Part shown: positions 27,128-37,417 of the stretch, one piece after another
Position numbering within the stretch: the stretch's first letter is position 1
Layout of the letters: each line of letters begins with the position of its first letter
NCBI RefSeq assembly: GCF_008806775.1
Contig: NZ_WAEM01000009.1
Location: 1 to 64,000 of the forward strand
Source: Flavobacterium luteum
GTDB lineage: Bacteria > Bacteroidota > Bacteroidia > Flavobacteriales > Flavobacteriaceae
DNA: 64,000 bases
Direction of reading: 5' to 3'
The notes under the pieces: model-generated
Told to the model about the DNA's origin: nothing
Database searches by the model: none
The model's input: only the letters and a program-made list of their open reading frames with translations
Made by a program: the position numbers and the translations under genes

Positions 27128-29014
27128 ATGACAACAGGAAAAATTAATGTTTCGGTAGAAAACATCTTTCCCTTAATCAAGAAATTTTTATACAGCGATC
27201 ACGAAATTTTTTTACGTGAGTTGATTTCGAACGGAACAGATGCTACGCTAAAATTAAAACATTTAACCAGTATTGGAGAAACAAATGTGGAATATGGCAA
27301 CCCAATTATTGAGGTAAAAATCGATAAAGAAGGCAAAAAACTTCACATCATCGACCAAGGAATTGGAATGACCTCTGATGAAGTTGAAAAATATATCAAC
27401 CAATTGGCTTTTTCAGGAGCTGAAGAGTTTTTAGAAAAATACAAAGATTCTGCTAAAGATTCTGGTATTATTGGTCATTTTGGACTTGGATTCTATTCTG
27501 CCTTTATGGTAGCTTCAAAAGTAGAAATAATTACTAAATCCTATAAAGACGAGCCAGCTGCACACTGGACTTGTGACGGAAGTCCTGAATTTTCATTAGA
27601 ACCAGCTGACAAAACGACCCGTGGCACCGAAATAATTTTGCACATTGCTGAGGATTCTTTAGAATTTTTAGAAGAGTTCAAAATCAAAGAATTACTGAAT
27701 AAGTACAATAAGTTCATGCCTATTCCAATTAAATTTGGAACAAAAAAAGAAACGCTTCCTTTAGCCGATGATGCGCCAGAAGATGCAAAAGCAGAGACTA
27801 TTGAAGTAGATAATTTCATTAACAACACTAATCCTGCTTGGACTAAGCAACCAACAGAATTAACGGATGAAGATTACAAGAATTTCTACCACGAATTGTA
27901 TCCAATGCAATTTGAAGAACCGTTATTCAATATTCATTTGAATGTTGATTATCCGTTTAACTTAACTGGAATTTTATATTTCCCCAAATTAGGTTCTGAT
28001 ATTCAAATTCAAAAAGATAAAATTCAACTCTACCAAAATCAGGTTTATGTAACTGATAATGTTGAAGGAATTGTTCCAGAATTTTTAACAATGCTAAAAG
28101 GAGCTATTGATTCTCCGGACATTCCTTTGAATGTTTCTCGTTCTAGTTTACAAGCAGATGGTGCTGTAAAAAAGATATCAAACTATATTACTCGTAAAGT
28201 AGCTGATAAATTGAAATCATTATTCACTGAAAACCGTGAAGATTTTGAGAAAAAATGGAACGACATTAAAATTGTTTTAGAATACGGAATGTTATCTGAA
28301 GACAAGTTTTATGAAAAAGCGGGAGCCTTTGTTTTATATCCTACTGTTGATGGTAAATATTATACTTTAGAAGAATTAAAAGAAAATCTGAAAGACAAAC
28401 AAACCGATAAAGACGGGAAATTAGTTGTTTTATATGCTGGTAATAAAGAAGCACAGCATTCCTACATAGAAATTGCAAAAGACAAAGGCTATGAAGTATT
28501 GTTGTTAGACTCGCCTATTATTTCGCATTTAATTCAGAAACTAGAGAGCGATAATAAAGATGTAACTTTTGTTCGTGTAGATTCAGATCATATTGATAAT
28601 TTAATTAAGAAAGAGGAAAATGCTATTTCTAAATTATCAGATGAAGAGAAAGAAAGCTTAAAAACAGTACTTGAAACTATTGTTCCTAAACAAACCTATT
28701 CTGTTCAACTAGAAGCTTTAGACAGCAACGCTTCTCCATTTATTATCACGCAGCCAGAATTTTTGCGTCGAATGAAAGAAATGAGCCAATCAGGCGGTGG
28801 CGGAATGTTTGGAATGGGTAATATGCCAGAAATGTATAATTTGGTGGTAAACACCAACTCAGAATTGGCCACCAATATTTTAAATACTGAAGACAAATCG
28901 CATCAAGAGCATTTGGTAAAACAAGCTTTAGATTTGGCTAAATTGTCACAAAACTTATTAAAAGGTGAGGCTTTAACTGCTTTTGTAAAAAGAAGTTTTG
29001 AAATGATAAAATAA
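27128..29014 (+). CDS. htpG: Molecular chaperone HtpG (Hsp90)
   Basis: 628 residues, the normal bacterial Hsp90 length. The N-terminal GHKL ATPase shows ELISNGTDA, IDQGIGMT and GHFGLGFYSAFMV; the middle domain contains NVSRSSLQADGA, a close match to the Hsp90 signature with the catalytic Arg; the C-terminal dimerisation domain follows. A Gly/Met-rich insertion (SGGGGMFGMGNMPEMYN, about 556-573) is flavobacterial in style. It acts in the cytosol as an ATP-dependent chaperone. It is a single gene with its own terminator at 29037-29067; I see no CIRCE element upstream. Confidence 0.97.
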   Translation: MTTGKINVSVENIFPLIKKFLYSDHEIFLRELISNGTDATLKLKHLTSIGETNVEYGNPIIEVKIDKEGKKLHIIDQGIGMTSDEVEKYINQLAFSGAEEFLEKYKDSAKDSGIIGHFGLGFYSAFMVASKVEIITKSYKDEPAAHWTCDGSPEFSLEPADKTTRGTEIILHIAEDSLEFLEEFKIKELLNKYNKFMPIPIKFGTKKETLPLADDAPEDAKAETIEVDNFINNTNPAWTKQPTELTDEDYKNFYHELYPMQFEEPLFNIHLNVDYPFNLTGILYFPKLGSDIQIQKDKIQLYQNQVYVTDNVEGIVPEFLTMLKGAIDSPDIPLNVSRSSLQADGAVKKISNYITRKVADKLKSLFTENREDFEKKWNDIKIVLEYGMLSEDKFYEKAGAFVLYPTVDGKYYTLEELKENLKDKQTDKDGKLVVLYAGNKEAQHSYIEIAKDKGYEVLLLDSPIISHLIQKLESDNKDVTFVRVDSDHIDNLIKKEENAISKLSDEEKESLKTVLETIVPKQTYSVQLEALDSNASPFIITQPEFLRRMKEMSQSGGGGMFGMGNMPEMYNLVVNTNSELATNILNTEDKSHQEHLVKQALDLAKLSQNLLKGEALTAFVKRSFEMIK

Positions 29015-29036
29015 TTGCAAACTTATTTTAACCTAT

Positions 29037-29067
29037 AAATCCTGTAATTCACATTACAGGATTTTTT
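29037..29067 (+). terminator. Rho-independent terminator of htpG
   Basis: AAATCCTGTAAT pairs with ATTACAGGATTT around TCAC, followed by a T-tract. The convergent M28 peptidase gene ends 20 bp further on. Confidence 0.9.
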
Positions 29068-29087
29068 AGTTAATGTCATATCGTTCT

Positions 29088-30563
29088 TTATCTTTCAAAA
29101 TTAATATTCGGTAAAGGTTTTGGACGATTTTTATCATTGGCTAAATACCAACTCGTTCTATACATCCATTCAGTCATTTTATGCAATTTGACATAATCTA
29201 TGTTTTCTGCTTCATCCATAGGAGTATGATATTGGCTATGCAAAACACTTGTAAAGAAAACACTTGGAATTTCTTTTCTTGCATAGGGCAAATGATCGGA
29301 TCTAAAAAAGAAAACTTCAGGATGTTCAGGCCTATCCCAAAGTTTATCCAATTCGAATTTTGGACCATCATCATTCGCTTGTTTTGCGATACGTACTAAA
29401 TCTGAAGACGTTTCATGAGGCGATGTAGAACCTAATAATGCAGCTTGATTCACATTATTTCTACCTATCATGTCTCCGTTTAATACTGCAACTATATCTT
29501 TTTCAGGAACTACAGGGTGTGAAGCATGCCAACGAGATCCTAGCAAGCCTCGTTCTTCTGCACCATGAAAAACAAACAATATTGATCTTTTACCAGGTTG
29601 CTTTTTATAAGCTCTTGCCATGGCTAACATGGCTACACAGGTACTGGCATTGTCATCTGCACCGTTATAGATAGAATCCTGACCGTATTTTTGTCGCACG
29701 CCATCGTGATCTTGATGTCCGCTGATTAAAACAAACTCTTTTTTTAAAACAGGGTCAGTTCCTTCTACTTTGCCAATGACATTAACTGAAGGATATTGAT
29801 AGGATGCTACATGAACTTCTGATTTTAAAAAATCTTTAGTGTTTTTGATAAAATCTAATTCTGAATTATGCAACCAAAAAACGGGCATGGCTGGAACAAC
29901 AGCGTCTCTAACTCCGTCGATGCCATATATACCACGAGACATTTGTGGTGTTACAGCATCCCAACTCTTCTCCCCTTGTTCGTCTGCAATAATAATTAAG
30001 GCGGATGCTCCTTTTTTTACTAGTGTTTCATAAAACTTGTTGCGAACATAGCCTGGATAACGCCTTTCAAATAATGAAATATCATTTAAAATTCCTTCCT
30101 GAGATGCGAGTATTGCTACTACTTTTCCTTTTACATCTATACTTTCTAAATTTGATAAAGCGGTATTTTCTACAAAAAGGATTGGCGCATTAACTTTAGA
30201 TGGATTGGTTTCTGAAATCAATACCTCTTTCCATAATTCATAACTTTTAGCACCAATAGTTACGAAAGTAGAAGATGACACTTGATGCCGATGTAAATTG
30301 AAATATTGAAAAAATGTTCCATCATCTCCTGCAGGTTTCATTCCAGCCTCCTTGGCTTTATCGGCCAACCACATAGAAACTTTAAGTTCGTCTAAAGTTC
30401 CTGCCTCTCGTCCGTTAAAGTGATCTCCAGACATTTCAAACATATCCGTTCGCAAATCTTTAGAAGTAATTGCTGCAATTAAAGGTTTCTTTATTGCCTG
30501 CGAAAAAACATTATTTATTAAAACAATTGAAACCAAAAATGAGATACCTAATTTACTTTTCAT
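29088..30563 (-). CDS. M28-family zinc metallopeptidase (secreted)
   Basis: 491 residues with an N-terminal signal peptide (about 1-21, ending VFSQA). A PA-like inserted segment (about 140-215, APILFVEN...VVAIL) precedes the M28 catalytic domain. The dizinc ligands are visible in SGHQDHDG, GADDNAS, GAEERGLLGS, NGDMIGR and the late His of LHSQYHTPMDE. Family members are aminopeptidases or glutaminyl cyclase-like enzymes that act outside the cytoplasm. No T9SS tail is present, so it is probably periplasmic. It stands alone, convergent with htpG. Confidence 0.88.
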   Translation of the reverse strand: MKSKLGISFLVSIVLINNVFSQAIKKPLIAAITSKDLRTDMFEMSGDHFNGREAGTLDELKVSMWLADKAKEAGMKPAGDDGTFFQYFNLHRHQVSSSTFVTIGAKSYELWKEVLISETNPSKVNAPILFVENTALSNLESIDVKGKVVAILASQEGILNDISLFERRYPGYVRNKFYETLVKKGASALIIIADEQGEKSWDAVTPQMSRGIYGIDGVRDAVVPAMPVFWLHNSELDFIKNTKDFLKSEVHVASYQYPSVNVIGKVEGTDPVLKKEFVLISGHQDHDGVRQKYGQDSIYNGADDNASTCVAMLAMARAYKKQPGKRSILFVFHGAEERGLLGSRWHASHPVVPEKDIVAVLNGDMIGRNNVNQAALLGSTSPHETSSDLVRIAKQANDDGPKFELDKLWDRPEHPEVFFFRSDHLPYARKEIPSVFFTSVLHSQYHTPMDEAENIDYVKLHKMTEWMYRTSWYLANDKNRPKPLPNINFER

Positions 30564-30796
30564 CGCTTAACTATTTATTCTCAAATGTAGAAAATTAACT
30601 TCTAATAGTTTGTCTTTTAATCCTATTAGTTTAGACATGATTGTTGCTTTTACTTCAAATTACAGATTTTACAATGGAAAATTTAGCCCTGTTGATTGTG
30701 AAATATGGTTTATTTTAAAACAACCTAATCAGTTAAAAATGAATTAAAAAAAATTAGTCGCACATTTTTAGTATTTTGCATATCTAAAATGAAAAA

Positions 30797-32167
30797 ATGC
30801 AACCCTTTTTAGAAACTGTTACAAGAAAAATAAAATCCGTTACACTCATTAACGAAAACTATTTATTACTATTAGCTCTATTTAATTGTGCTCTTTTAAT
30901 GAATTTTCATGAGCTGTATTGGAAAAAACCCTACATGACCATATTACTTTTTACAATGGTGTGCATCACTTTTGTAAATTATAGATTATGGTGGGCAACT
31001 ATTATCAATATCGGCATTAGTCTCTTCTATTTTATAACTCGATTTCCAAGATTAGCCAATCACGCTAATATTGAGTTTTTTTTAGCGATTTTAATACTTT
31101 TCTTATTTGTAAATAAAGTTATATACCCAAAATTAAAAATTGCACCCAATTTAGTTGGTTGGGTTTTTAGAATTTCGGTAATGACTATTTATTTTTATAC
31201 GGGTTTTCATAAGCTAAATTCCGACTATTTTAATCCTTGTGTTAGTTGCGTAAATGAAGTAAACGAATATATTATTGGCCATTTAACTGCCACTACTTTT
31301 AAAATATCCGACAACGTATCTTGCTTTTTTCAGTATGCATCAATTGTAATGGAAATGCTAATTCCTTTTGGATTATTATGGAACCCAACACGTAAAGGGA
31401 GTGCTTTACTATTACTGTTCTTTCATTTCTATTTAAATTTAGCTGTATATTCTGATTTTGGATCGCTGGCTGTATTTTTAATTGTTGGTTGTATTTTAGA
31501 TTTTGAATCAAAAACCATTCATTACAAAATTTCAAGAGCAATTCGGTATTATGTTTTTTTTACATTATTGACTTTTGGCGTAAAAATAATTCTCATAAAA
31601 TACAAATTTAACCCATACTATCTTGGATTCATTCAAGGTTTAATTTTTAACATTGGTTGGATTATCTTCTTTTATTATTTATTTACAAACGTTAAAGGCA
31701 AATCGTATTTAATTAACAAAAGACATCTGTTTATTTTATCAACTTGCTTTATTTTGATTAGTTTTTGGACATTAAGAACCTATATTGGGCTAGGAAATAG
31801 CGGTAATTTTACAATGTTTAGCAATTTAGTTACTGAAAAATCAACCAACAATCATTTGCTAATTGATACTAAAAAAACCAAGATTTTTAATTTTGAAGAA
31901 GACAATGTACTCATTTTAAAACTTCATGATACATTAAAAAAAGAGCAATTCGAACATAATAAAATCCCAATAAGTGAGTTTCAATTTCTTTCTAGTAATT
32001 GGTGCCGATTGTATAAAGTGAAACTAAATTGTACATTGGTATATAAAAAAGACACCATAGTCATTGATGATTTAAGAAAATCTGAATTTGTTAAAACACA
32101 ATGGTGGAATCGTTATTTATACTTTAGAAAAATTCAAACGGAAGGACCTAATACATGCAGATGGTAA
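30797..32167 (+). CDS. Multi-pass membrane protein, HTTM-like
   Basis: 456 residues with about ten or eleven hydrophobic helices across residues 20-335 and a soluble C-terminal tail of about 120 residues. The stretch YFYTGFHKLNSDYF (about 134-147), with a downstream helix carrying MEMLIPFGLLW and FFHFYLNLAVY, resembles HTTM/vitamin-K-carboxylase-like membrane proteins, but this is only a pattern resemblance. CVSC at about 149-152 is a Cys pair, near a Cys at about 174. It begins a plus-strand run with the secreted protein (46 bp downstream) and the deoxynucleoside kinase. Substrate unknown. Confidence 0.6.
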   Translation: MQPFLETVTRKIKSVTLINENYLLLLALFNCALLMNFHELYWKKPYMTILLFTMVCITFVNYRLWWATIINIGISLFYFITRFPRLANHANIEFFLAILILFLFVNKVIYPKLKIAPNLVGWVFRISVMTIYFYTGFHKLNSDYFNPCVSCVNEVNEYIIGHLTATTFKISDNVSCFFQYASIVMEMLIPFGLLWNPTRKGSALLLLFFHFYLNLAVYSDFGSLAVFLIVGCILDFESKTIHYKISRAIRYYVFFTLLTFGVKIILIKYKFNPYYLGFIQGLIFNIGWIIFFYYLFTNVKGKSYLINKRHLFILSTCFILISFWTLRTYIGLGNSGNFTMFSNLVTEKSTNNHLLIDTKKTKIFNFEEDNVLILKLHDTLKKEQFEHNKIPISEFQFLSSNWCRLYKVKLNCTLVYKKDTIVIDDLRKSEFVKTQWWNRYLYFRKIQTEGPNTCRW

Positions 32168-32213
32168 TAAATACAATTACCTAAAACAAATTTAAATTGT
32201 AATTTAGCCTACT

Positions 32214-33005
32214 ATGAAAAACCTAATCTATTTACTTGTGCTCTTTTATGCAGTGCTTTTGTCTGCACAAGATAAAAAATGGAGTCTCACAAAAAGAGAC
32301 ACTATTGCCTTTCATGCAGATGATTACATAGGATTTGATCCGTTTGGTGCTCAATACTATATTAAAAATAATGTTTTTATCAAGAAGACTAAATCTCAAA
32401 TTTGGCAGTATAAAAATCTTTCTTTTGGTAAAATTTCGAATGTTGATATTCAAAACCCATTAAATATTGTTCTTTTTTATGAAGATTTTAATACTGTAAT
32501 TCTACTTGACAATCAGCTCAATGAAACACAGCGAATTAATTTTTCAGAAAACCCAATTCCAATTCTAGCCACTGCCACTGGATTGGCTTTTGGCAATCGA
32601 TTGTGGATTTACAACAACTTATCACAACAAATTGGTTTATTCGATTTTTTAAAATCAGAATATAAAATCATAACAACCCCTTTTAATGGAGCTATACTTC
32701 ACTATTCCTCTGATTACAATACATTTCAATGGGTTGACGACCAGCAAAATTGGTATCAATGCACTATTTTTGGTAAAACTACACTTTTGGGAAAAGTTCC
32801 TGATTTTGATGCCGTGCAATTCATATCCAATACTGATTTGATATATAAAAAAGGTAATGATTTGTATTATTATACTTTGAATGAAAATAAAACAACTTTA
32901 ATTGAATTTGACAAAAAAAGCTTTAAAAAATTTTATTACAAAGACCAAATTTTAACTATTTTTACAGTCGAAGGAATTACGAATTATAAAATTACTATAC
33001 CATAA
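32214..33005 (+). CDS. Secreted beta-rich protein of unknown function
   Basis: 263 residues with a signal peptide (about 1-18, ending LLSAQ). The mature protein consists of short beta-strand repeats with recurring aromatic and Asn/Asp residues (for example IYNNLSQQIGLFDF and DLIYKKGNDLYYYTL), suggesting a beta-propeller-like fold. No catalytic motif is seen. Its stop codon overlaps the start of the deoxynucleoside kinase by one base (TAATG), so the two are translationally coupled despite unrelated compartments. Confidence 0.65.
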   Translation: MKNLIYLLVLFYAVLLSAQDKKWSLTKRDTIAFHADDYIGFDPFGAQYYIKNNVFIKKTKSQIWQYKNLSFGKISNVDIQNPLNIVLFYEDFNTVILLDNQLNETQRINFSENPIPILATATGLAFGNRLWIYNNLSQQIGLFDFLKSEYKIITTPFNGAILHYSSDYNTFQWVDDQQNWYQCTIFGKTTLLGKVPDFDAVQFISNTDLIYKKGNDLYYYTLNENKTTLIEFDKKSFKKFYYKDQILTIFTVEGITNYKITIP

Positions 33006-33619
33006 TGCACATAGCAATAGCGGGAAACATCGGAGCAGGAAAAACTACACTAACACGTTTATTAGCCAAACATTTCAAATGGGAACCGCATTTTGAAGAC
33101 GTTGTCGACAATCCGTATTTAGATGATTTTTACCATCAGATGGAGCGTTGGTCCTTTAATCTACAAATTTATTTCTTGAACAGTCGTTTTCGTCAAGTAT
33201 TGCAGATTAGACAAAGTGGCAAGAAAATCATTCAAGATCGGACAATTTATGAAGACGCGCATATATTTGCACCCAATCTGCACGCAATGGGTTTGATGAC
33301 CAATCGTGATTTTCAGAATTATTCTTTATTATTTGAATTGATGGAAGGCTTAGTAGGCGCTCCAGATTTATTGATTTATCTAAGAAGTTCTATACCAAAC
33401 TTAGTAGGACAAATTCACAAGCGTGGTCGAGAATATGAGAACACGATTTCTATAGATTATTTAAGCCGATTAAACGAACGATACGAAGCTTGGATTCATA
33501 CCTACGATAAAGGCAAACTCCTCATTATAGATGTAGACCAACTGAATTTTGTAGACAACCCCGAAGATTTAGGAATAATCATTAATAAAATTGATGCGGA
33601 AATAAACGGGTTGTTTTAG
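33005..33619 (+). CDS. Deoxynucleoside kinase
   Basis: 204 residues. P-loop GNIGAGKTTL (about 7-16), the substrate-side motif FEDVVDNPYLDDFY (about 34-47), the DRTIYED motif (about 78-84, matching the family DRS/ERS catalytic arginine loop) and the LID region KRGREYE (about 138-144). The family (dCK/dGK-like) phosphorylates deoxyadenosine, deoxyguanosine or deoxycytidine for nucleotide salvage in the cytosol. Specificity cannot be read from sequence alone. It is translationally coupled to the upstream secreted protein. Confidence 0.9.
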   Translation: MHIAIAGNIGAGKTTLTRLLAKHFKWEPHFEDVVDNPYLDDFYHQMERWSFNLQIYFLNSRFRQVLQIRQSGKKIIQDRTIYEDAHIFAPNLHAMGLMTNRDFQNYSLLFELMEGLVGAPDLLIYLRSSIPNLVGQIHKRGREYENTISIDYLSRLNERYEAWIHTYDKGKLLIIDVDQLNFVDNPEDLGIIINKIDAEINGLF

Positions 33620-33788
33620 AGTAAAAATCCCTCTCTTTTATTTTGTTTTTATTATAATTATCTATAACTTTATATATCAATCTGTTAAGGCTTATCCTGA
33701 AAATTGGTCAGTGTCTTTTCGTTGCCCTTAATTTACAAAATCTGCGAATCTTTGGTTTTTCTGATTATTAATTTAACTCTTAAAAATC

Positions 33789-34181
33789 ATGATTATTACA
33801 AATTTCAAAAATAAGTTTGTTTGTGTCTTTTTAGTTTTTGTAATTCTCCTGCAAAGTTGTGCTGCCTATCAAGAAACGCCTGTTTCAATAGCAGAAGCTA
33901 TGGATACAAATCACAAGGTATTGGTTACTACATCTGACGACACAAAATTAAAATTTAAAAAAATTGAACTTACAGACGGAATGTATTACGGGATTGCTAA
34001 AGACTATAAAGGAAAAATTGTGAAAACTCCTTTAAAAGAAAGTGAAATAAAAACCTTTCGCATACTAGACAAATCTAACTCTACAGCTTTAACCATTGGA
34101 ATAATAGTCATTCCACTAATAATCGTTGCTGTGATTTTGTATGGAGATTGGGGTCCAGGAAATATAGGTTTTGGCGAATAA
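33789..34181 (+). CDS. Small lipoprotein with C-terminal TM helix
   Basis: 130 residues. A long signal with lipobox-like LQSC (Cys24) is followed by AYQETPVSIAEA, a soluble beta segment (KLKFKKIELTDGMYYGIAK) and a hydrophobic helix (about 99-116, ALTIGIIVIPLIIVAVIL) before GDWGPGNIGFGE. Function unknown. The next gene is a clear paralogue but is frameshifted. The 170-bp upstream gap includes CTTATCCTGAAA (33691-33702), also seen near the IS3 remnant. Confidence 0.65.
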   Translation: MIITNFKNKFVCVFLVFVILLQSCAAYQETPVSIAEAMDTNHKVLVTTSDDTKLKFKKIELTDGMYYGIAKDYKGKIVKTPLKESEIKTFRILDKSNSTALTIGIIVIPLIIVAVILYGDWGPGNIGFGE

Positions 34182-34323
34182 CTTAATATTTAAAAAAGAT
34201 TAAAATCAAATCATAAATAGAACAGATGCTGAACTTAAATTTCTTTTTATTCTAATAAATTCCCAAATCGCCATCAGATTTCATTTGCTATAATAACTGA
34301 TTAGTACCTTAATAAAAATAATC

Positions 34324-34712
34324 ATGAAATCTAGACTTTTTGAAAACAATTTTGCTCCATGGTTTTTCATTGAAATTGTCATACTTCAAAGCTGTTCCGT
34401 TTATAATAAAACTCCTTTATCTCTGCAAGAAGCTGAAGCATCGTGTAAAAAAGTAGAAGTTGTAAAAACAAACGATTCCATAATCCATTTCAAAAAATCG
34501 AACAAGTTAACAATGTTTATTATGGTGTAAAAAAAGTCAAAGGGCAAATGGTAAAAGAACCATTATCTAAAAATGAGATAATAAGAATTCGAACCAAAAA
34601 TGAAAGTATATCAACTAAATTAACCATTGCGAGTATAGTTATTCCCCTAATAATTGGAGGAATTATTTTAGACAATAGTTTAAAAGATCTTGGTGATATT
34701 GGAATTGAATAA
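34324..34712 (+). pseudogene. Frameshifted paralogue of the lipoprotein at 33789
   Basis: The frame opens at ATG 34324 with LQSCSVYNKTPLSLQEAEA, matching its neighbour, but ends at 34530. Adding one base to the A-run at 34492-34497 restores the expected continuation in the other frame: FKKIEQVNNVYYGVKKVKG, then IASIVIPLIIGGII and a stop at 34710-34712. The restored product would be about 129 residues, co-linear with the intact paralogue. It is either a one-base deletion pseudogene, a phase-variable homopolymer, or a sequencing error. Confidence 0.8.
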
Positions 34713-34782
34713 CTGAAACATATGAATATAAAAACTAAATTATTGCTAATCAATTATCGCTTAATATTAATAATTCTATAAT

Positions 34783-34818
34783 AAAAATGCCTCGCAAATC
34801 TAATCACGAGGCATTTTT
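34783..34818. terminator. Bidirectional terminator
   Basis: AAAAATGCCTCG pairs with CGAGGCATTTTT (12-bp stem), with A- and T-tracts on opposite sides. It serves the lipoprotein region on the plus strand and the pyrophosphatase gene (stop at 34842) on the minus strand. Confidence 0.9.
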
Positions 34819-34841
34819 GTTTTATAAAAAAGATATGCTAA

Positions 34842-37358
34842 TTATTTCAAAGCATCTACTTTAGCTTTTACTTCCGCTTCTGTTCCTTCAAAAGTTTGAG
34901 AAGCCGAAGCTCCATTTACGGTTGTGGTAACTGTTGCTTTGGCTTTTCCGTCAGTATTTGTAATTTCAACTCTTAAGGCTTTTGAAATTTCTTTAGTAAT
35001 TTCAGTTGGGTTCATGAATTTACAAGTTTTGCTTTTACACCCTTTTTCCATGCACTCTTCTTTTGACATTGATTTACAATCTGTCATATCTGCACAACCC
35101 ATTTTTGCACATTCTTCCTTGCTCATTGAAGCACATTTTTCAGAAGTTACACAACATGTTGGCATCATAGTATCAGAATGACTACCACTACCTAAAATTG
35201 GAGCGATAACTAATCCTATTAAACATGTCAATTTAATCAAAATATTCATAGATGGTCCAGAAGTATCTTTAAACGGATCTCCAACAGTATCTCCGGTTAC
35301 AGCTGCTTTGTGCGCATCCGATCCTTTGTACGTCATTTCCCCATTTATCATAACTCCAGCTTCGAACGATTTTTTAGCATTATCCCAAGCGCCACCTGCA
35401 TTGTTTTGGAACACAGCCCAAAGCACACCAGAAACAGTAACTCCAGCCATATAACCACCTAACATTTCAGCAATTAACTGGTTGTTATCTCCATAAACTA
35501 ATTTACCCAATAATACGATTGCAATTGGAAAACCAATTGTCATGATTCCTGGTAACATCATTTCACGTAAAGCTGCTTTTGTAGAGATGTCAACGCATTT
35601 TGCGTATTCTGGTTTTCCAGTTCCTTCCATAATTCCTGGGATTTCCTTGAACTGACGACGTACTTCGTATACCATATCCATGGCTGCTTTTCCAACAGAA
35701 TTCATTGCTAAAGCAGAGAAAACTACTGGTATCATTCCACCTACAAATAACATGGCTAATACTGGTGCTTTAAAGATATTAATTCCATCAATTCCTGTAA
35801 AGGTTACATAGGCAGCAAATAAAGCTAACGAAGTTAATGCAGCAGAAGCAATTGCAAAACCTTTTCCAGTTGCAGCAGTAGTATTACCCACTGAATCTAA
35901 AATATCCGTTCTTGTTCTAACTTCTTTTGGCAATTCACTCATTTCAGCAATTCCACCAGCGTTGTCAGAAATTGGTCCGAAAGCATCAATCGCTAATTGC
36001 ATAGCTGTTGTTGCCATCATTGCAGACGCAGCCAAAGCGACTCCGTAAAATCCAGCAAAAGCATAAGAAGACCAAATTGCAGCTGCAAATAAAAGTACTG
36101 TTGGAAAAGTAGAAATCATTCCTGTTGCTAATCCCGCAATAACGTTAGTTCCTGCTCCTGTTGACGATTTTTGTACAATAGCCAAAACTGGTTTTGTCCC
36201 TAATCCTGTGTAATATTCTGTAACGGATGAAATAGCTCCACCTACAACTAAACCTACAAGTGTTGCATAAAACACCCTCATGGATGAAATTTGTTGTGCT
36301 CCTTCACCGAAGAATTCCATAGTCATTACTGCTGGCAACATTAGGTTTACCAAAAAGTAACAAGCGATAGCAGTCATTATTATTGATGCCCAGTTTCCGA
36401 TGTTTAGTGCTTTTTGAACTTGCGCTTCTTTTGCATTATCATCTGATATTTTTACTAACATGGTTCCGATGATAGAGAATAAAATTCCGAAACCAGCAAT
36501 TGCCATTGGTAATAAGATTGGTCCTATTCCGCCAAAAGCGTCTTGAATATTCCCGCCCATATCTTTAATGACATAGTTTCCAAGAACCATTGCGGCTAAA
36601 ACGGTTGCTACATACGAACCAAATAAATCGGCACCCATTCCGGCAACGTCACCCACATTGTCTCCAACGTTATCTGCAATTGTAGCAGGATTACGAGGGT
36701 CATCTTCAGGAATACCCGCTTCTACTTTACCTACAAGGTCAGCTCCAACATCGGCAGCTTTAGTATAAATACCACCACCTACTCTTGCGAATAAAGCAAT
36801 AGATTCAGCACCAAGTGAAAAACCAGCAAGTGTTTCTAGCACTACAGTCATATCTTCGGTAGACGTCCAAGCTCCTTTCATAAATATTTGGAAGAAAACA
36901 ATAAAGAAACCTGTTAAACCAAGAACTGCTAAACCAGCAACACCCAATCCCATTACAGTCCCACCGCCAAAAGATACTTTTAAAGCTTGTGGCAAACTAG
37001 TACGAGCGGCTTGAGTAGTTCTTACATTAGTTTTAGTTGCTATTTTCATCCCCATGTTTCCCGCTAAAGCAGAGAAGAAAGCACCAAAGATGAAAGCTAC
37101 AACTATTAATATGTCTGTTTTAACTCCAGGAATAAACGTAATTCCTGCTAATACGATACTTGCTAAAAGTACAAATATGGCTAACAATCGGTATTCCGCT
37201 TTTAGAAAAGCCAGTGCCCCCTCATAAATATAATCTGAGATTTCTTTCATTTTTCCATCCCCTGGATCTTGTTTTAAAACCCAAGCTCTTTTAGCCGCCA
37301 TAAATGCCAGTCCAATAAATGCCATCACTATCGGCACATAAATCATTAATGATTCCAT
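34842..37358 (-). CDS. hppA: Membrane pyrophosphatase (K+-dependent type) with Cys-rich C-terminal tail
   Basis: 838 residues from ATG 37358 (MESLMIYV); a TTG 45 bp upstream is in frame but unlikely. Many TM helices and the catalytic PPi loop [20 protein letters not shown] with DNVGDNVGD are present. [10 protein letters not shown] has Ala where K+-independent enzymes have Lys, indicating the K+-dependent class, which pumps Na+ or H+ using pyrophosphate. After the last TM comes an unusual tail: residues about 735-783 carry nine Cys in two copies of SMSKEEC..xGC, then a hydrophilic 55-residue end with ATVTTTVNG and [16 protein letters not shown]. Both termini of the family lie on the periplasmic side, so the Cys tail would be outside the cytoplasm. 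Soluble pyrophosphatase lies just upstream. Confidence 0.93.
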   Translation of the reverse strand: MESLMIYVPIVMAFIGLAFMAAKRAWVLKQDPGDGKMKEISDYIYEGALAFLKAEYRLLAIFVLLASIVLAGITFIPGVKTDILIVVAFIFGAFFSALAGNMGMKIATKTNVRTTQAARTSLPQALKVSFGGGTVMGLGVAGLAVLGLTGFFIVFFQIFMKGAWTSTEDMTVVLETLAGFSLGAESIALFARVGGGIYTKAADVGADLVGKVEAGIPEDDPRNPATIADNVGDNVGDVAGMGADLFGSYVATVLAAMVLGNYVIKDMGGNIQDAFGGIGPILLPMAIAGFGILFSIIGTMLVKISDDNAKEAQVQKALNIGNWASIIMTAIACYFLVNLMLPAVMTMEFFGEGAQQISSMRVFYATLVGLVVGGAISSVTEYYTGLGTKPVLAIVQKSSTGAGTNVIAGLATGMISTFPTVLLFAAAIWSSYAFAGFYGVALAASAMMATTAMQLAIDAFGPISDNAGGIAEMSELPKEVRTRTDILDSVGNTTAATGKGFAIASAALTSLALFAAYVTFTGIDGINIFKAPVLAMLFVGGMIPVVFSALAMNSVGKAAMDMVYEVRRQFKEIPGIMEGTGKPEYAKCVDISTKAALREMMLPGIMTIGFPIAIVLLGKLVYGDNNQLIAEMLGGYMAGVTVSGVLWAVFQNNAGGAWDNAKKSFEAGVMINGEMTYKGSDAHKAAVTGDTVGDPFKDTSGPSMNILIKLTCLIGLVIAPILGSGSHSDTMMPTCCVTSEKCASMSKEECAKMGCADMTDCKSMSKEECMEKGCKSKTCKFMNPTEITKEISKALRVEITNTDGKAKATVTTTVNGASASQTFEGTEAEVKAKVDALK

Positions 37359-37417
37359 ATAATAAATGTTGTTTGTTAAATAAATAGGTTGCAAATGTAA
37401 CAAAACAGAAATAAATA

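Noticed and set aside
37359..37403. TTG start extending HppA by 15 residues
   Set aside because: The extension is polar, precedes the first TM helix unnaturally, and a good ATG exists at 37358.
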